A stretch of DNA of 64,000 nucleotides from Nocardia testacea NBRC 100365 (GCF_000308775.1 NZ_BAGJ01000078.1:1-64000); one strand, 5' to 3'. Positions 33,441-42,895 are shown, counted from the stretch's first letter. Numbers and translations are program-made. Notes: generated from the letters alone by a model not told the origin.

Positions 33441-35492
33441 TCAGCGGCGGTCCGGGCGCAGCGCGGCCGGTAGCGGTTCGGTTTGCGCGAGTCGTGCTTC
33501 CGCCGCGCCGACTCCCACCGGATCGCCCACCACGGCCCCCACCGGGTGTGGTGGAACCAGGATCGGCATCGCCAAGGTGGGCGCGATGTCCTCGCCGGCA
33601 CCCAGGGGCTCGGCGGGCAACCCCACCGGATCGGCCGCCAGGGCCGGCATTTCGAGCATGTCGGCGGGCAGGGCCGCGGGCGTCGCCTCGGGCAGTACCA
33701 CGGCCGCGGCCAGTGGCGCCGGATCCAGGTCGTGGCTCCAGACCCCGTGATCGAAATCGGGGACCGGAGAGGTACCGCGTTCGGTGAGCTTGGGCACCTG
33801 GGGCAACTGCCCGGCCGCCGGCAGGCTGAGGGACAGATCCCTCGAGGCCTCCGTGGTGGGAGTCGAATGCTGCACGGGCACCCGCACCGGATGGCGTCCG
33901 GGCACCGTGCCGCTGCGCTTGCCGAGGTTCACGGTGGTGCGGCGTTTGCCGAGGTTCACCGCCGGCCGGCGTTTGCCCAGGTTCACCGTGGGCCGCCGCA
34001 TGCGCTTGACGACCGGGCGACGCAGCGTGCCGAACTTGCGCAGGACCGTCGGGCGGTTCACCGTGCGGTCGAACCACTCACCGAGCGTGACGCCGCCGGC
34101 CAGCGCGCAACCGATACCGAAGGCGGCAAGCAACTGGTTCGCGCCACGCGCCAATTCATCGTTGAGCAGGCCGTACAGGCCCCGGTAGATGCTCAGGCCG
34201 GGCAGCAGCGGGGTGATCCCGGCGAGCGCCACGACCAGCGGCGGGGTGAGCGCGCGGCGGGCCAGCAGACCACCGACGAGACCGATCACGATGGCGGCCG
34301 CACCCGCGGCGACCACCGGTCCGAAACCGGCCGTGATCACCAGCAGGTAGCAGATTGTGCCCATCGCGCCGCTGCCCGCGGCGGCCGCCAGCGCGCGCCG
34401 CTCGGCGTAGCAGGCCAGGGCGAATGCCGTGGCCGCGGCGGCACCCGCCACCACCTGCACCGGCAGGTTGGTCAGCCCGTGGCCGGGGCTGAGGTCCAAA
34501 GGCACGGTGGCGTCGAACATCTCGCCGATACGCAGGGTCAGGGCGATACCGGCGATGATCCCGCCGGTCATCATCAGCAGTTCGAGCATGCGCGCGGCCG
34601 CCGTGATCGGCGCCCCGGTGATCGCGTCCTGGACCGAGCCCACCAGACTCAGCCCACTGAGGAGCACGGTGATCCCGGCCGCGATGATCAGCGTCGGGCT
34701 GACCGAGATCCCCAGCGGTCCGGCGAAGGCGGCGAGCACCACCGCCGGGACGGCGGCGATGGCACCGCCCACCAGATGCTGGAAGAAGAACGGCAGGCCG
34801 TGCCGGTTGAGCATGCGGTTGGTCCGGTCGATCACCGCGGTGGTGACGAAGCTGAGTGCCGCGACCAGGAATCCACCGCCGAGCAGCAGCGAGATCGCGG
34901 CGGCCATCAGTGACCAGCCGAAGGTGGCCGTCCACCGCTTGTACGGGTGGGGCGCGGTGGTGATGGCGTCCAGGGCCCGGCGCGCCTCGTCGGGCGGCAC
35001 CACATCGCGGCGGATGCGGCGGGTGAGCCGGTCCACCGCGGCGAGCCGGGTGAAGTCGAGTGAGCGGTATTGCACGACGCGCATCGAACTCGCCGAGGGC
35101 AACCGCGCGCCGCGATGCGCGTAGATGCGGATGGAGTTGTAGGTGACCTCGACATCACAGGCCGACAGACCGTAGGTGGCGGCGATGAACCGCACCGTGG
35201 TCTCGGTATCGGTGACGGCCGAACCCGAAGCCAGCACGACCTCACCCATGCGCACCGCGAGATCCAGCACCTCGGCGACCGCGGCGTCATCGGAGAGATC
35301 GATGGGCTGCAGCGGCGCCGGCGCGGAGACGATCGTGTCTGCGGTGGCGGGGCGATCGGCGACCAGCTTGCTGATGGCGCCGGTGAGGACGGGCAGGCGC
35401 AGGGGATTTCGCCGGGCGTCGGCGTACCCGGACGGGTCCGGGGAGATCGGTGGTTGGGAGGTCGCTCCTTCCAGAATTCCTTGCGCAGCCAT
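33441..35492 (-). CDS. ThrE-type threonine/serine exporter with a long C-terminal tail
   Basis: The 683-aa protein has an N-terminal soluble ThrE domain (about residues 60-180; YNSIRIYAHRGARLPS) and about ten transmembrane segments to residue 480. A tail of roughly 190 residues follows. The tail starts with three near-perfect basic repeats (RRPTVNLGK, RRPAVNLGK, RRTTVNLGK) and then becomes Pro/Ala-rich and acidic. ThrE exports threonine and serine in corynebacteria, where a soluble domain is also present. The repeats are unusual and may be a recent duplication. No clear ribosome site precedes the ATG. Confidence 0.88.
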   Translation of the reverse strand: MAAQGILEGATSQPPISPDPSGYADARRNPLRLPVLTGAISKLVADRPATADTIVSAPAPLQPIDLSDDAAVAEVLDLAVRMGEVVLASGSAVTDTETTVRFIAATYGLSACDVEVTYNSIRIYAHRGARLPSASSMRVVQYRSLDFTRLAAVDRLTRRIRRDVVPPDEARRALDAITTAPHPYKRWTATFGWSLMAAAISLLLGGGFLVAALSFVTTAVIDRTNRMLNRHGLPFFFQHLVGGAIAAVPAVVLAAFAGPLGISVSPTLIIAAGITVLLSGLSLVGSVQDAITGAPITAAARMLELLMMTGGIIAGIALTLRIGEMFDATVPLDLSPGHGLTNLPVQVVAGAAAATAFALACYAERRALAAAAGSGAMGTICYLLVITAGFGPVVAAGAAAIVIGLVGGLLARRALTPPLVVALAGITPLLPGLSIYRGLYGLLNDELARGANQLLAAFGIGCALAGGVTLGEWFDRTVNRPTVLRKFGTLRRPVVKRMRRPTVNLGKRRPAVNLGKRRTTVNLGKRSGTVPGRHPVRVPVQHSTPTTEASRDLSLSLPAAGQLPQVPKLTERGTSPVPDFDHGVWSHDLDPAPLAAAVVLPEATPAALPADMLEMPALAADPVGLPAEPLGAGEDIAPTLAMPILVPPHPVGAVVGDPVGVGAAEARLAQTEPLPAALRPDRR
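33921..34001 (-). repeat. Three 27-bp tandem repeats inside the ThrE-like gene
   Basis: Units at 33921-33947, 33948-33974 and 33975-34001 begin GCCGAGGTTCAC or GCCCAGGTTCAC and encode nine residues each (RRPTVNLGK type). High identity at DNA level points to recent expansion, and copy number may vary between strains. Confidence 0.85.
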
Positions 35493-35658
35493 AGCCGCGA
35501 AGGTAGTGGCCGCAGGCCCCTCTTGCCCACCGCAAACCGGGTCTCGAAAATGTGACGTTTCTTACGTACCGGTTTATTTGACACGACGAATGGAGAAAAC
35601 GTCCCGATCACCCCGCTGACCTGGGCCGTCTCCACGGGCGCCATACCCGGTTCCGGGG

Positions 35659-35700
35659 GCGTTACACCCTGCGTGTTCTGCGTTACACCGCCGCGTGTCC
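35659..35700. promoter_or_regulatory. Two 21-bp direct repeats before the acyl-CoA oxidase-like gene
   Basis: GCGTTACACC begins copies at 35659 and 35680, each ending in GCGTGT plus two or three bases. Each copy has an internal dyad (TTACAC against GTGT). The exact 21-bp period is two helical turns, so two regulator dimers could bind side by side about 42 bp upstream of the start codon. Confidence 0.55.
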
Positions 35701-35741
35701 ATCGACCCCGCCCCCACCGCACCCCGGCTAGGGTCGGAACC

Positions 35742-37673
35742 ATGAGCACCGGCAGCACTTCGACAGCGCAACGTTTACGTGAGGCACTGGACGGGCCGTG
35801 GGGCGAGGTCCGCGAACAGGCCCGCACTCAGCTCGCGGGACCGGAGTTCACCGGTGATCCCGATCTGGATCTGCCCGAGGCGCGGGCCCGGGTGCTCGAG
35901 CAGATGCGGGCGCTGGCGAAACTCGATTACGCCGAGCGGGGCTTCCGGCGGGAGAACGGGGGCACCGGGGAACCCGGCGCGGCCGTCGTCGGCCTGGAGA
36001 TGCTCGCCTACGCCGATCTGTCGCTGTGGGTGAAGTCCGGTGTGCAGTGGGGGCTGTTCGGGGGCGCGGTGGAGAACCTGGGCACCGAACGGCACCGCGA
36101 GCACATCCGGCGGTTGATCTCGCTGGACCTGCTCGGCTGTTTCGCGATGACCGAATCCGGGCACGGGAGCGATGTCGCGAATCTGGAGACCACCGCGACC
36201 TACGATCCGGCCACCGAGGAATTCGTGATCCACACGCCGACCCCCTCGGCGCGCAAGGATTACATCGGTGGCGCCGCCGAACACGCGCGGATGGCCGCTG
36301 TTTTCGCGCAGTTGCGCACCCCGTCGGGTGAGCACGGGGTGCACTGCCTGCTCGTCCCGATCCGGGACGAGCAGGGCAACGATCTGCCCGGCGTCACCAC
36401 CTCCGATTGCGGGCGCAAGGGCGGGCTGCCCGGCGTGGACAACGGCCGCATCGTCTTCGACCAGGTGCGCATACCGCGGGAGAACCTGCTCAACCGCTAT
36501 GCCGATGTGGACCCGGACGGTACCTACCACTCCGAGATCGACAATCCCAGCCGCCGCTTCTTCACCACCCTCGGCACCCTGGTCCGCGGCCGGGTCAGTG
36601 TCGGCGGCGCTGCGGCGGCCGGTGCCCGGGTCGCGCTGAGCATCGCGCTGCGGTATGCGCTGAAGCGCCGTCAGTTCGGCGATCCGGACAACGGCAATGA
36701 GACCCTGCTGCTGGACTACCGGATGCATCAGCGCCGGCTGCTGCCGCTGCTCGCGCATTCCTACGCGCTGGCGTTCGCGCAGAACGACCTGGTACGCCGG
36801 ATGCATCTGGTGCAGACCGGTCAGGATCTGGCACCGGGGGCACAGCGGGCGCTGGAGAAGCGGGCCGCCGGCCTGAAGGTGGCGCAGACCCGCCACGCGA
36901 CCCGCGCCATCCAGGAGTGCCGCGAAGCGTGCGGCGGCGCCGGCTACCTGACGGAGAACCGGCTGGTGACCCTGAAGGCCGATACCGATGTGTTCACCAC
37001 CTTCGAAGGTGACAATGTGGTGCTCACCCAGCTCGTCGCCAAGGAGATCCTCACCGCCTACGCCGACGAGATCCGTGATCTGGACGCGCTGGGCTGGGTC
37101 CGGTTCGCCGCCACCATGGCCGGCGATGTGGTGCGCAAACGGTCCGGGGTGCGTCAGCTCATCCAGAACCTGCGCGACCGCGGTGGCGAAACCGTCGACG
37201 AGGGAGATCTCGGTCGCCGCGATACCCAGCTGGCCCTGTTCGCCGATCGTGAGGACTATCTGACCCGTACGGCCGCGCACCGGTTGCGGGCGCGCGCGGA
37301 GGAGACCGAACCGTTCGAGGCGTTCAACAACGCCCAGGACCATATCCTCGCCGCGGGCGCCGCCCATATCGACCGGCTGGTCCTCGAGGCCTTCATCGAG
37401 GGCATCGCCGATATCGAGGAGGAGGAGCCCCGCCGGCTGGCCGAGACCGTCTGCGATCTGTACGTGTACTCGATCCTCGAGGAGAATTCGGCCTGGTTCA
37501 TCATGCACCGGTTCATCTCGGTGGAACGGGCCAAGGCGATCCGGCGCGGAGTGAACGAACTCGTCGACCGGCTCCGCCCGGACGCGCTTACCCTCGTCGA
37601 GGCGCTGGGGGTGCCGGAATCCATGCTGGGCGCCGCGATGCTGGACGACGCGAGCGTGTACGAGCGGCAGTAG
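35742..37673 (+). CDS. Acyl-CoA dehydrogenase/oxidase family protein (long form)
   Basis: The 643-aa flavoprotein resembles acyl-CoA oxidases: CFAMTESGHGSDVANLET as the FAD/substrate motif, GGAAEHARMAAVFAQL, and ACGGAGYLTENRLVTLKADTDVFTTFEGDN at the catalytic end, with the glutamate in TFEGDN. Whether it passes electrons to oxygen or to an ETF is not clear from sequence; mycobacterial relatives are annotated as FadE. The ATG at 35742 is chosen for its fit to the family start. Tandem operator-like repeats precede it. Confidence 0.9.
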   Translation: MSTGSTSTAQRLREALDGPWGEVREQARTQLAGPEFTGDPDLDLPEARARVLEQMRALAKLDYAERGFRRENGGTGEPGAAVVGLEMLAYADLSLWVKSGVQWGLFGGAVENLGTERHREHIRRLISLDLLGCFAMTESGHGSDVANLETTATYDPATEEFVIHTPTPSARKDYIGGAAEHARMAAVFAQLRTPSGEHGVHCLLVPIRDEQGNDLPGVTTSDCGRKGGLPGVDNGRIVFDQVRIPRENLLNRYADVDPDGTYHSEIDNPSRRFFTTLGTLVRGRVSVGGAAAAGARVALSIALRYALKRRQFGDPDNGNETLLLDYRMHQRRLLPLLAHSYALAFAQNDLVRRMHLVQTGQDLAPGAQRALEKRAAGLKVAQTRHATRAIQECREACGGAGYLTENRLVTLKADTDVFTTFEGDNVVLTQLVAKEILTAYADEIRDLDALGWVRFAATMAGDVVRKRSGVRQLIQNLRDRGGETVDEGDLGRRDTQLALFADREDYLTRTAAHRLRARAEETEPFEAFNNAQDHILAAGAAHIDRLVLEAFIEGIADIEEEEPRRLAETVCDLYVYSILEENSAWFIMHRFISVERAKAIRRGVNELVDRLRPDALTLVEALGVPESMLGAAMLDDASVYERQ

Positions 37674-37694
37674 CGGACGGCGGGCCCGGATCGG

Positions 37695-38477
37695 TCATCC
37701 GGAACGGGCCCACGCCACGCGGGCGAGGTACACCCCCACCCAGTAGAGGCCGATGGCCAGCGCGATACCGGCCGCCGCGCCGCCGAGGACGTCGGTGGCG
37801 AGATGGTAGTCGAGGGCGAGCATGCCGACCCCGGCCCCGAACCAGGCCGCGGCGGTGAGCGCGATGATCACCACCCGGGCGCGCACCGAGCGCAGTAGCA
37901 GCACCAGGGTGGTGACCACGGCGACCAGGTGGACGGTATGGCCGCTGGGGTAGGCGAGGTAGTCGTGCAGGGGGCGCGACCAGAACGGTTTCAACACCCA
38001 GGCGTTGATCGCGACGGCGGCCTCGGGCACCAGCACCATGGTCGCGGTCTCCCACCATCTGCGCTGCCAGGCGAACCACGCCGCGCCGGCGCACAGGATC
38101 GCCAGCACGATCCCGGAGTTCGTCGCCAGCGTGAGCACCTCGGCGATCCAGGGTCGCGGATCCAGCCGTGGATCGACCTGCTCGTCCACCGCGAGATCGA
38201 AGGTCGTGGGCCCGCCGCCCGGCGGAAACGACAGCGGGAGGGTGGCGGCGACGGTGGCGCTCACGACCGCTGTCGCCGTGGTGACGCGGGGGCCGGCGGT
38301 ATGACCCGGTGCGCCCGGTCGCCGGTCTACCGCCGGCTCCGGTGATGCGTCGGCGTGCCCGGCCGGCGGCGTGCCAGGTGTTTCCGGGATCTCCGGACGG
38401 TCCGCTTCCGGGCGGCGGATACGGCCGGTGGAACGGTCCGCCCCGAACGGATCCGACGCGCCGGATGCAGTGCTCAC
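37695..38477 (-). CDS. PAP2-superfamily membrane phosphatase
   Basis: The 260-aa protein has about 65 low-complexity N-terminal residues, then about five membrane segments. The phosphatase motifs are KPFWSRP, YPSGHT and LDYHLATDVLGG (acid phosphatase motifs 1, 2 and 3 with the two histidines). Likely substrates are phosphatidic acid, undecaprenyl diphosphate or another lipid phosphate. The start is a GTG at 38477. It is convergent with the acyl-CoA oxidase-like gene, 21 bp away. Confidence 0.88.
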   Translation of the reverse strand: MSTASGASDPFGADRSTGRIRRPEADRPEIPETPGTPPAGHADASPEPAVDRRPGAPGHTAGPRVTTATAVVSATVAATLPLSFPPGGGPTTFDLAVDEQVDPRLDPRPWIAEVLTLATNSGIVLAILCAGAAWFAWQRRWWETATMVLVPEAAVAINAWVLKPFWSRPLHDYLAYPSGHTVHLVAVVTTLVLLLRSVRARVVIIALTAAAWFGAGVGMLALDYHLATDVLGGAAAGIALAIGLYWVGVYLARVAWARSG

Positions 38478-38700
38478 GACCCGACCCTAACGGGCACGGC
38501 CGGGAGATGTCCCCGCGCAGTCCACGTACGGCGGTGGCGAGAGCGGAGGCGGGCGGAGAACACACGGCCGCGGCCGGGAAGCGGTACGCCGGCGCCATGC
38601 GCCCGGGGAGCGGCTGACGGGAACCCGGGAGGGGCGGGGAGGCCGGAGCGCGATGGCTACCGACGCGCCGTCCCCGGGCCCGCGAGGTGGGTGTACCGGC

Positions 38701-39591
38701 TCACCCCGGGCCGTAGGTGAGGAAGGCCGTGATCACGAACCACAGCATCCAGGCGATGGCGATGAACATGCCGAGCGCGAAGCCCGCGCGCATGACGGCG
38801 CGACCGAAATCGATATCGCCGACCTCGCGCGGGTACAGCCGCCACGGGCTGTACCAGGGCGAGCGGAACCGTCGCGCCCCGGCCGCGCGTTCGTACTCGG
38901 CGAGATCCTCGGCGTACTGTTCGGCCTCCGCCTGCGCCGGTCCGCCGTGCCACAGGGTGACATCGATCGGACCGAGGAATCCCTCCTCGAGCAGGCGCTG
39001 CGGCGCCGGGAGGTAGGGCAGCATCCCCATCCCGCGGAACGACTGTGCCACATCGTTGGCGGTCCAGCGGTGGGATTCGCGTTGGGCGAGAACACCGAAA
39101 TAGTGCCGCAGCCGGTCGCCGTCGTCACCGAGGATCACATCGAAACTCGGGTCGTGCACCTTCTGCTCGATCTGGACGGGCGCGTTCTGCAGCGGGACGA
39201 CCAGCGCGACGCCGTGGACCGCGCGCTGCCCCAGTCCCCGTGCGGCCAGCCAGGTCTGGAGGGCGAAGGTGTTCTCGCGGGAACGGTCCAGCGGAGAACG
39301 ATTGTCGCTGGTCTCGAGTTCGGCGCGCACACCGTTGAGGGTCCAGTCGCCGGTCAGCGGGACCTGCAGGGTGCCCCCGTGCGGCGAACGCAGCCCGGCG
39401 ACGTCGATGACCACGCAGCTGGTGGGTGTCCACACGATGGCATCGAAATTGTAGACCTCACCCTGGTGGACGAGGCCGCAGTTCACCGTCGCGACCCCCT
39501 GCGGGCTGCCCGCACCGTCCCAGCCGCCGAGCCAATCGACCAGGGCCCGTTCGGCAACGCTGTCGGTGCTGTTCTGTACCTGCACGAGCAT
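38701..39591 (-). CDS. NERD-like domain protein with a C-terminal membrane helix
   Basis: The 296-aa protein starts with a region that looks like a NERD (nuclease-related) domain: D50 in YNFDAIVW and the strand VVIDVAGL at about 60-67. In active NERD proteins the second motif is D/E-x-K; here it reads DVA, so the catalytic lysine seems absent. A Tyr/Glu-rich segment and a single membrane helix (about 268-290) near the C-terminus follow. It is probably membrane-attached with the NERD-like part in the cytoplasm. Function unknown. Confidence 0.7.
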   Translation of the reverse strand: MLVQVQNSTDSVAERALVDWLGGWDGAGSPQGVATVNCGLVHQGEVYNFDAIVWTPTSCVVIDVAGLRSPHGGTLQVPLTGDWTLNGVRAELETSDNRSPLDRSRENTFALQTWLAARGLGQRAVHGVALVVPLQNAPVQIEQKVHDPSFDVILGDDGDRLRHYFGVLAQRESHRWTANDVAQSFRGMGMLPYLPAPQRLLEEGFLGPIDVTLWHGGPAQAEAEQYAEDLAEYERAAGARRFRSPWYSPWRLYPREVGDIDFGRAVMRAGFALGMFIAIAWMLWFVITAFLTYGPG

Positions 39592-39678
39592 GGTGACCGC
39601 CCTTCGCGTCCGAGCCGAGGCAATGGTGTCCGAGCCGAGGCTGTGGCGGCGCCGACTGCCCGGCGCACCCCTTCGAAA

Positions 39679-41082
39679 CTACCGGTCCGGCTCCTGCGCG
39701 GGAAGTTTACCGGCGCGAACCGCCGCGACGAGTTCGGCGTGATCGGCCTCGGCGCGGTCGGCGTAGCGCACCGCGAAGGCGGCGACCGCCTCGTCGAAAT
39801 CCTCGTCGTCGCCGAGATAACCGCTGATCAGGCGGGGATCCAGGGAGCGGGCGTGGGCGCGGGCGAGTAGTGCTCCGGCCAGCCGGCCGTAGTCGTCGAG
39901 GTCGTGCGGTTCGAGTTCCTCGGGGGCGATCCCGCCCTTGAGATTGCGGAATTGACGGACGATGAACGGCAGCTCGCGGGTTCCGTCGGCGGTGGGCACC
40001 GACATGGTGGTCCAGCCGAGGAGGATATCGGTCTCGGTCTGAACCAGCCTGGCGCCCTGCACGATTCGCTTGCCCTCGTGTTTCGGCGCGGCGATGCCGA
40101 GTACGGGCGCCAGCGACGAGGGCGCCGCCTGTTTGAGCTGCAGCACCAGCACCTCACCCGAATTGCCGTGCAGCAGTGCGACATAGCTGTGCAGGCCGAC
40201 GCTGCCCGTACCGACGATGCGGAACGCGATATCGGCCACCGCGAACCGGGCCAGCAGTTCCTGCCGTGATTCCCGCAGCGTTGTCCCATAACGCTCCAGG
40301 GCGTCGACGGCCGCGTCCTCGACCTCCTGGGTGACCGTGGTGAGGAGCGGGGGATCGGCGACGAAACGGTGACTGTCGATGCCGGTTTCGTGATCGTCGA
40401 TATGGGTCCACTTCCGCACGACCTTGTCGCTGTTGTTCTTCCGGGCCTTCTTGGCCGCCTTCTTGAAGTTGTCCAGCAGATCCTCGGCCTCGACCCGGTC
40501 GAGGACGGATTCGTCGGCGAGCGCGGACCAGGTGGTGAGGAACGGCCGTTCGGCGAGGACGGCCGCGACGCGGCGATAGCTGCGCGCGGCGTCCGCGGCG
40601 GCGGTCCGGCATTCCTCCTCGCCGGCGCCGCCGACCCGTCCCGCCAGGACCAGACTGGCCGCCAGCCGCTCGAGGTCCCATTCCCACGGGCCCGGCACGG
40701 TGTCGTCGAAATCATTGATATCCATCACGATTTCGCCCCGCGAGGTGCCGTAGAGGCCGAAGTTGCCGGCATGGGCGTCCCCGCAGAGCTGGGCGGTGAA
40801 GCCGGTGTCGGGGCTGCCCGCCAGATCGGCGGCCATCAGCCCGGCGGCGCCCCGGTAGAACGCGAACGGGGAGGCGGTCATCCGGCCGATGCGCAGCGGT
40901 ATCAGCTCCTCGATCCGGCCGGTGTTGGAGGCCTCGAGGAACTCCACCGCCGACGGCCGCCCATCGGTGCGCACGGCACGGTCGCGGGCCGTGCGCGGCA
41001 CCCGGTCGCGGACGGCCCGGCCGTGGGCGAGTACATCCTCGGCGGGAGTGTAGGAGCGCAGCGGGATACGACCGGTCGACAC
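39679..41082 (-). CDS. DUF2252 family protein
   Basis: The 467-aa protein matches DUF2252, a kinase-like-fold family of unknown function: FYRGAAGLMAADLAG, QLCGDAHAGNFG and IVMDINDFDDTVPGPWEWDLER, followed by a Lys-rich helix (KKAAKKARKNNSDK). The GDxHxxN and DxxDFD motifs resemble the catalytic and metal loops of aminoglycoside-kinase-like enzymes, so a small-molecule kinase activity is possible. The start is a GTG at 41082. It lies 69 bp downstream of the GMC oxidoreductase gene on the same strand. Confidence 0.88.
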   Translation of the reverse strand: MSTGRIPLRSYTPAEDVLAHGRAVRDRVPRTARDRAVRTDGRPSAVEFLEASNTGRIEELIPLRIGRMTASPFAFYRGAAGLMAADLAGSPDTGFTAQLCGDAHAGNFGLYGTSRGEIVMDINDFDDTVPGPWEWDLERLAASLVLAGRVGGAGEEECRTAAADAARSYRRVAAVLAERPFLTTWSALADESVLDRVEAEDLLDNFKKAAKKARKNNSDKVVRKWTHIDDHETGIDSHRFVADPPLLTTVTQEVEDAAVDALERYGTTLRESRQELLARFAVADIAFRIVGTGSVGLHSYVALLHGNSGEVLVLQLKQAAPSSLAPVLGIAAPKHEGKRIVQGARLVQTETDILLGWTTMSVPTADGTRELPFIVRQFRNLKGGIAPEELEPHDLDDYGRLAGALLARAHARSLDPRLISGYLGDDEDFDEAVAAFAVRYADRAEADHAELVAAVRAGKLPAQEPDR

Positions 41083-41151
41083 GCGGTAACGGTACCGACC
41101 GGGCGATTCACCCGGGTGCCAGGTGCGCGCGGATGCGCGACCGGGGGCCGT

Positions 41152-42834
41152 TCAGCTCGCTCGCAGCGGCGTGAGCGGCAGGCGCAGCGCCCCGGGCGCG
41201 GCGGCGGGAACCACCGGCCGCATCGGCGCGACGGGAGCGATCCGCTGATACGGGGTGCCCAGTCCCGGCCTGGTGTCCTCCTGGTCCTTGTTCGGCCAGA
41301 ACGCCATCGCGCGTTCGGCCTGCGCGGTGATGGTCAGCGACGGATTGACCCCGAGGTTGGCGGTGACCGCGGACCCGTCGGCGATGTGCAGGCCCGGATG
41401 CCCGTAGACCCGCTGATAGGGATCCACCACGCCGGTCTCGGGCCGGTCACCGATCACGCAGCCGCCGATGTAGTGGGCGGTGGCCGGAACATCGAGGACG
41501 TCGGTGTAGAGCCCGTGGGTGTCTCCGTCGATCTTGGTCGCGAACCGCCGCCCGACCTCGTGCGCCAATGGTATCCAGGTCGGGTTCGGCTCGCCCGTGC
41601 CCTGTTCGGTCGTCAGCTTGCCACGCCGCAGGAACGAGGTCAGCGAATTGTCCAGTGACTGCATGACCAGCAGGATCACCGACCGCTCCGAGGCATGCCG
41701 GGCGTTGAAACTGCGCAGGAACACCAGCGGATGCCGGACCGCGGCCAGCAGGAAGCGCAGGAAACGGAAGGCCCCGCCGTCGACCACCGGCGCCGAGAGC
41801 GGGAACAGCGCGTTCTGCCCTTTGCCGTAGTGGCACACCTCGATATGGGTGTCGGCCTCGGGATGTATCGAGGAGGTGATGGCGACGCCGGCCGCGAAGT
41901 CCCGGCGCGACCGGCTCACCACCGCCAGGATGGCCTCGGAATTGCTCCGGGTGAGCTCACCGAGCCGCGGGGACAGCCGCGGTAGCACGCCCCGATCCCG
42001 CATCCGGTGCAGTAGTTGCTGGGTGCCCAGCGCCGCGCCCGCGAACACCACCTGCTCGGCGGTGAAGGTGCGCTTGCGCTTGCGGATCCACCGGTCGGGG
42101 CGGGCGGTGTCCACGGCGTAACCGCCGTCGGGCAGCGGCCGCACCGCGGTGGCGGCGGTGAGCGGGTGCACCGCGGCGCCGGCCTGCTCGGCCAGGAACA
42201 GGTAGTTGGTGGTGGTCGTGTTCTTGGCGTTGTGCGGGCAGCCGGTCAGGCAGCGGGCACAGTGCACACAGCCGCTGCGGCTCGGGCCCGCACCGCCGAA
42301 ATAGGGATCGTCGACCTCGGTGCCGGGGTCGTCCTCGTTGAAGAACACCCCGACATCGGTGGGGTGGAAGGTGTCGCCCACACCCATATCCGTCGCGACC
42401 TCGCGGATCACCTCGTCGGCCGGGGTCGTCCGCGGATTGGTGGTCACGCCGAGCATGCGGCGCGCCTGGTCGTAGTAGGGGGCGAGTTCGGCCTGCCAGT
42501 CGGTGATGTGCGCCCACTGCCGGTCGGTGAAGAAGTCGGTGAGCGGTTCGTAGAGTGTGTTGCCGTAGATGAGCGAACCGCCGCCCACGCCGACCCCGGA
42601 GAACACCGCGCATTTGCCGAGCAGGCTGATCCGCTGTGGTCCGGTCCAGCCGATTTTCGGCGCCCAGAGCGATTTGCGGAGGTTCCAGTTGCTGCGCGGC
42701 AGCGTCTCGGCGTCCCAGCGCCGCCCGGCCTCGAGGACTCCGACCCGATAGCCTTTCTCGGTGAGTCGCAGAGCGCTCACGCTCCCGCCGAACCCCGATC
42801 CGATGACCACGACGTCGTAGTCGAATTCTGGCAT
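41152..42834 (-). CDS. GMC oxidoreductase, ChoD/cholesterol-oxidase-like
   Basis: The 560-aa flavoprotein begins YDVVVIGSGFGGSVSALRL and has the GMC signature GVGVGGGSLIYGNTL. The C-terminal catalytic region contains TAHYIGGCVIGD and HIADGSAVTANLGVNPSLTI with the active-site asparagine. It resembles mycobacterial ChoD (Rv3409c), which is related to but distinct from secreted class I cholesterol oxidases; no Tat signal is seen. A conserved Cys cluster (CVHCARCLTGCPHN) lies near residues 191-204. The ATG follows GAGAGGAAG. The substrate is probably a sterol or other alcohol. Confidence 0.9.
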   Translation of the reverse strand: MPEFDYDVVVIGSGFGGSVSALRLTEKGYRVGVLEAGRRWDAETLPRSNWNLRKSLWAPKIGWTGPQRISLLGKCAVFSGVGVGGGSLIYGNTLYEPLTDFFTDRQWAHITDWQAELAPYYDQARRMLGVTTNPRTTPADEVIREVATDMGVGDTFHPTDVGVFFNEDDPGTEVDDPYFGGAGPSRSGCVHCARCLTGCPHNAKNTTTTNYLFLAEQAGAAVHPLTAATAVRPLPDGGYAVDTARPDRWIRKRKRTFTAEQVVFAGAALGTQQLLHRMRDRGVLPRLSPRLGELTRSNSEAILAVVSRSRRDFAAGVAITSSIHPEADTHIEVCHYGKGQNALFPLSAPVVDGGAFRFLRFLLAAVRHPLVFLRSFNARHASERSVILLVMQSLDNSLTSFLRRGKLTTEQGTGEPNPTWIPLAHEVGRRFATKIDGDTHGLYTDVLDVPATAHYIGGCVIGDRPETGVVDPYQRVYGHPGLHIADGSAVTANLGVNPSLTITAQAERAMAFWPNKDQEDTRPGLGTPYQRIAPVAPMRPVVPAAAPGALRLPLTPLRAS

Positions 42835-42880
42835 GATCTTCCTCTCACCCGAATCGATGATGAGATGGTTTCATACTCAT

Positions 42881-42895
42881 TCATTCATGGAATGA
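42881..42895. promoter_or_regulatory. Palindrome upstream of the GMC oxidoreductase gene
   Basis: TCATTC and GAATGA are perfect inverted arms around ATG, 47 bp before the start codon, in an AT-rich stretch. It is the right size for a TetR-type operator. It also lies upstream of the divergent phosphatidyltransferase gene. Confidence 0.45.
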
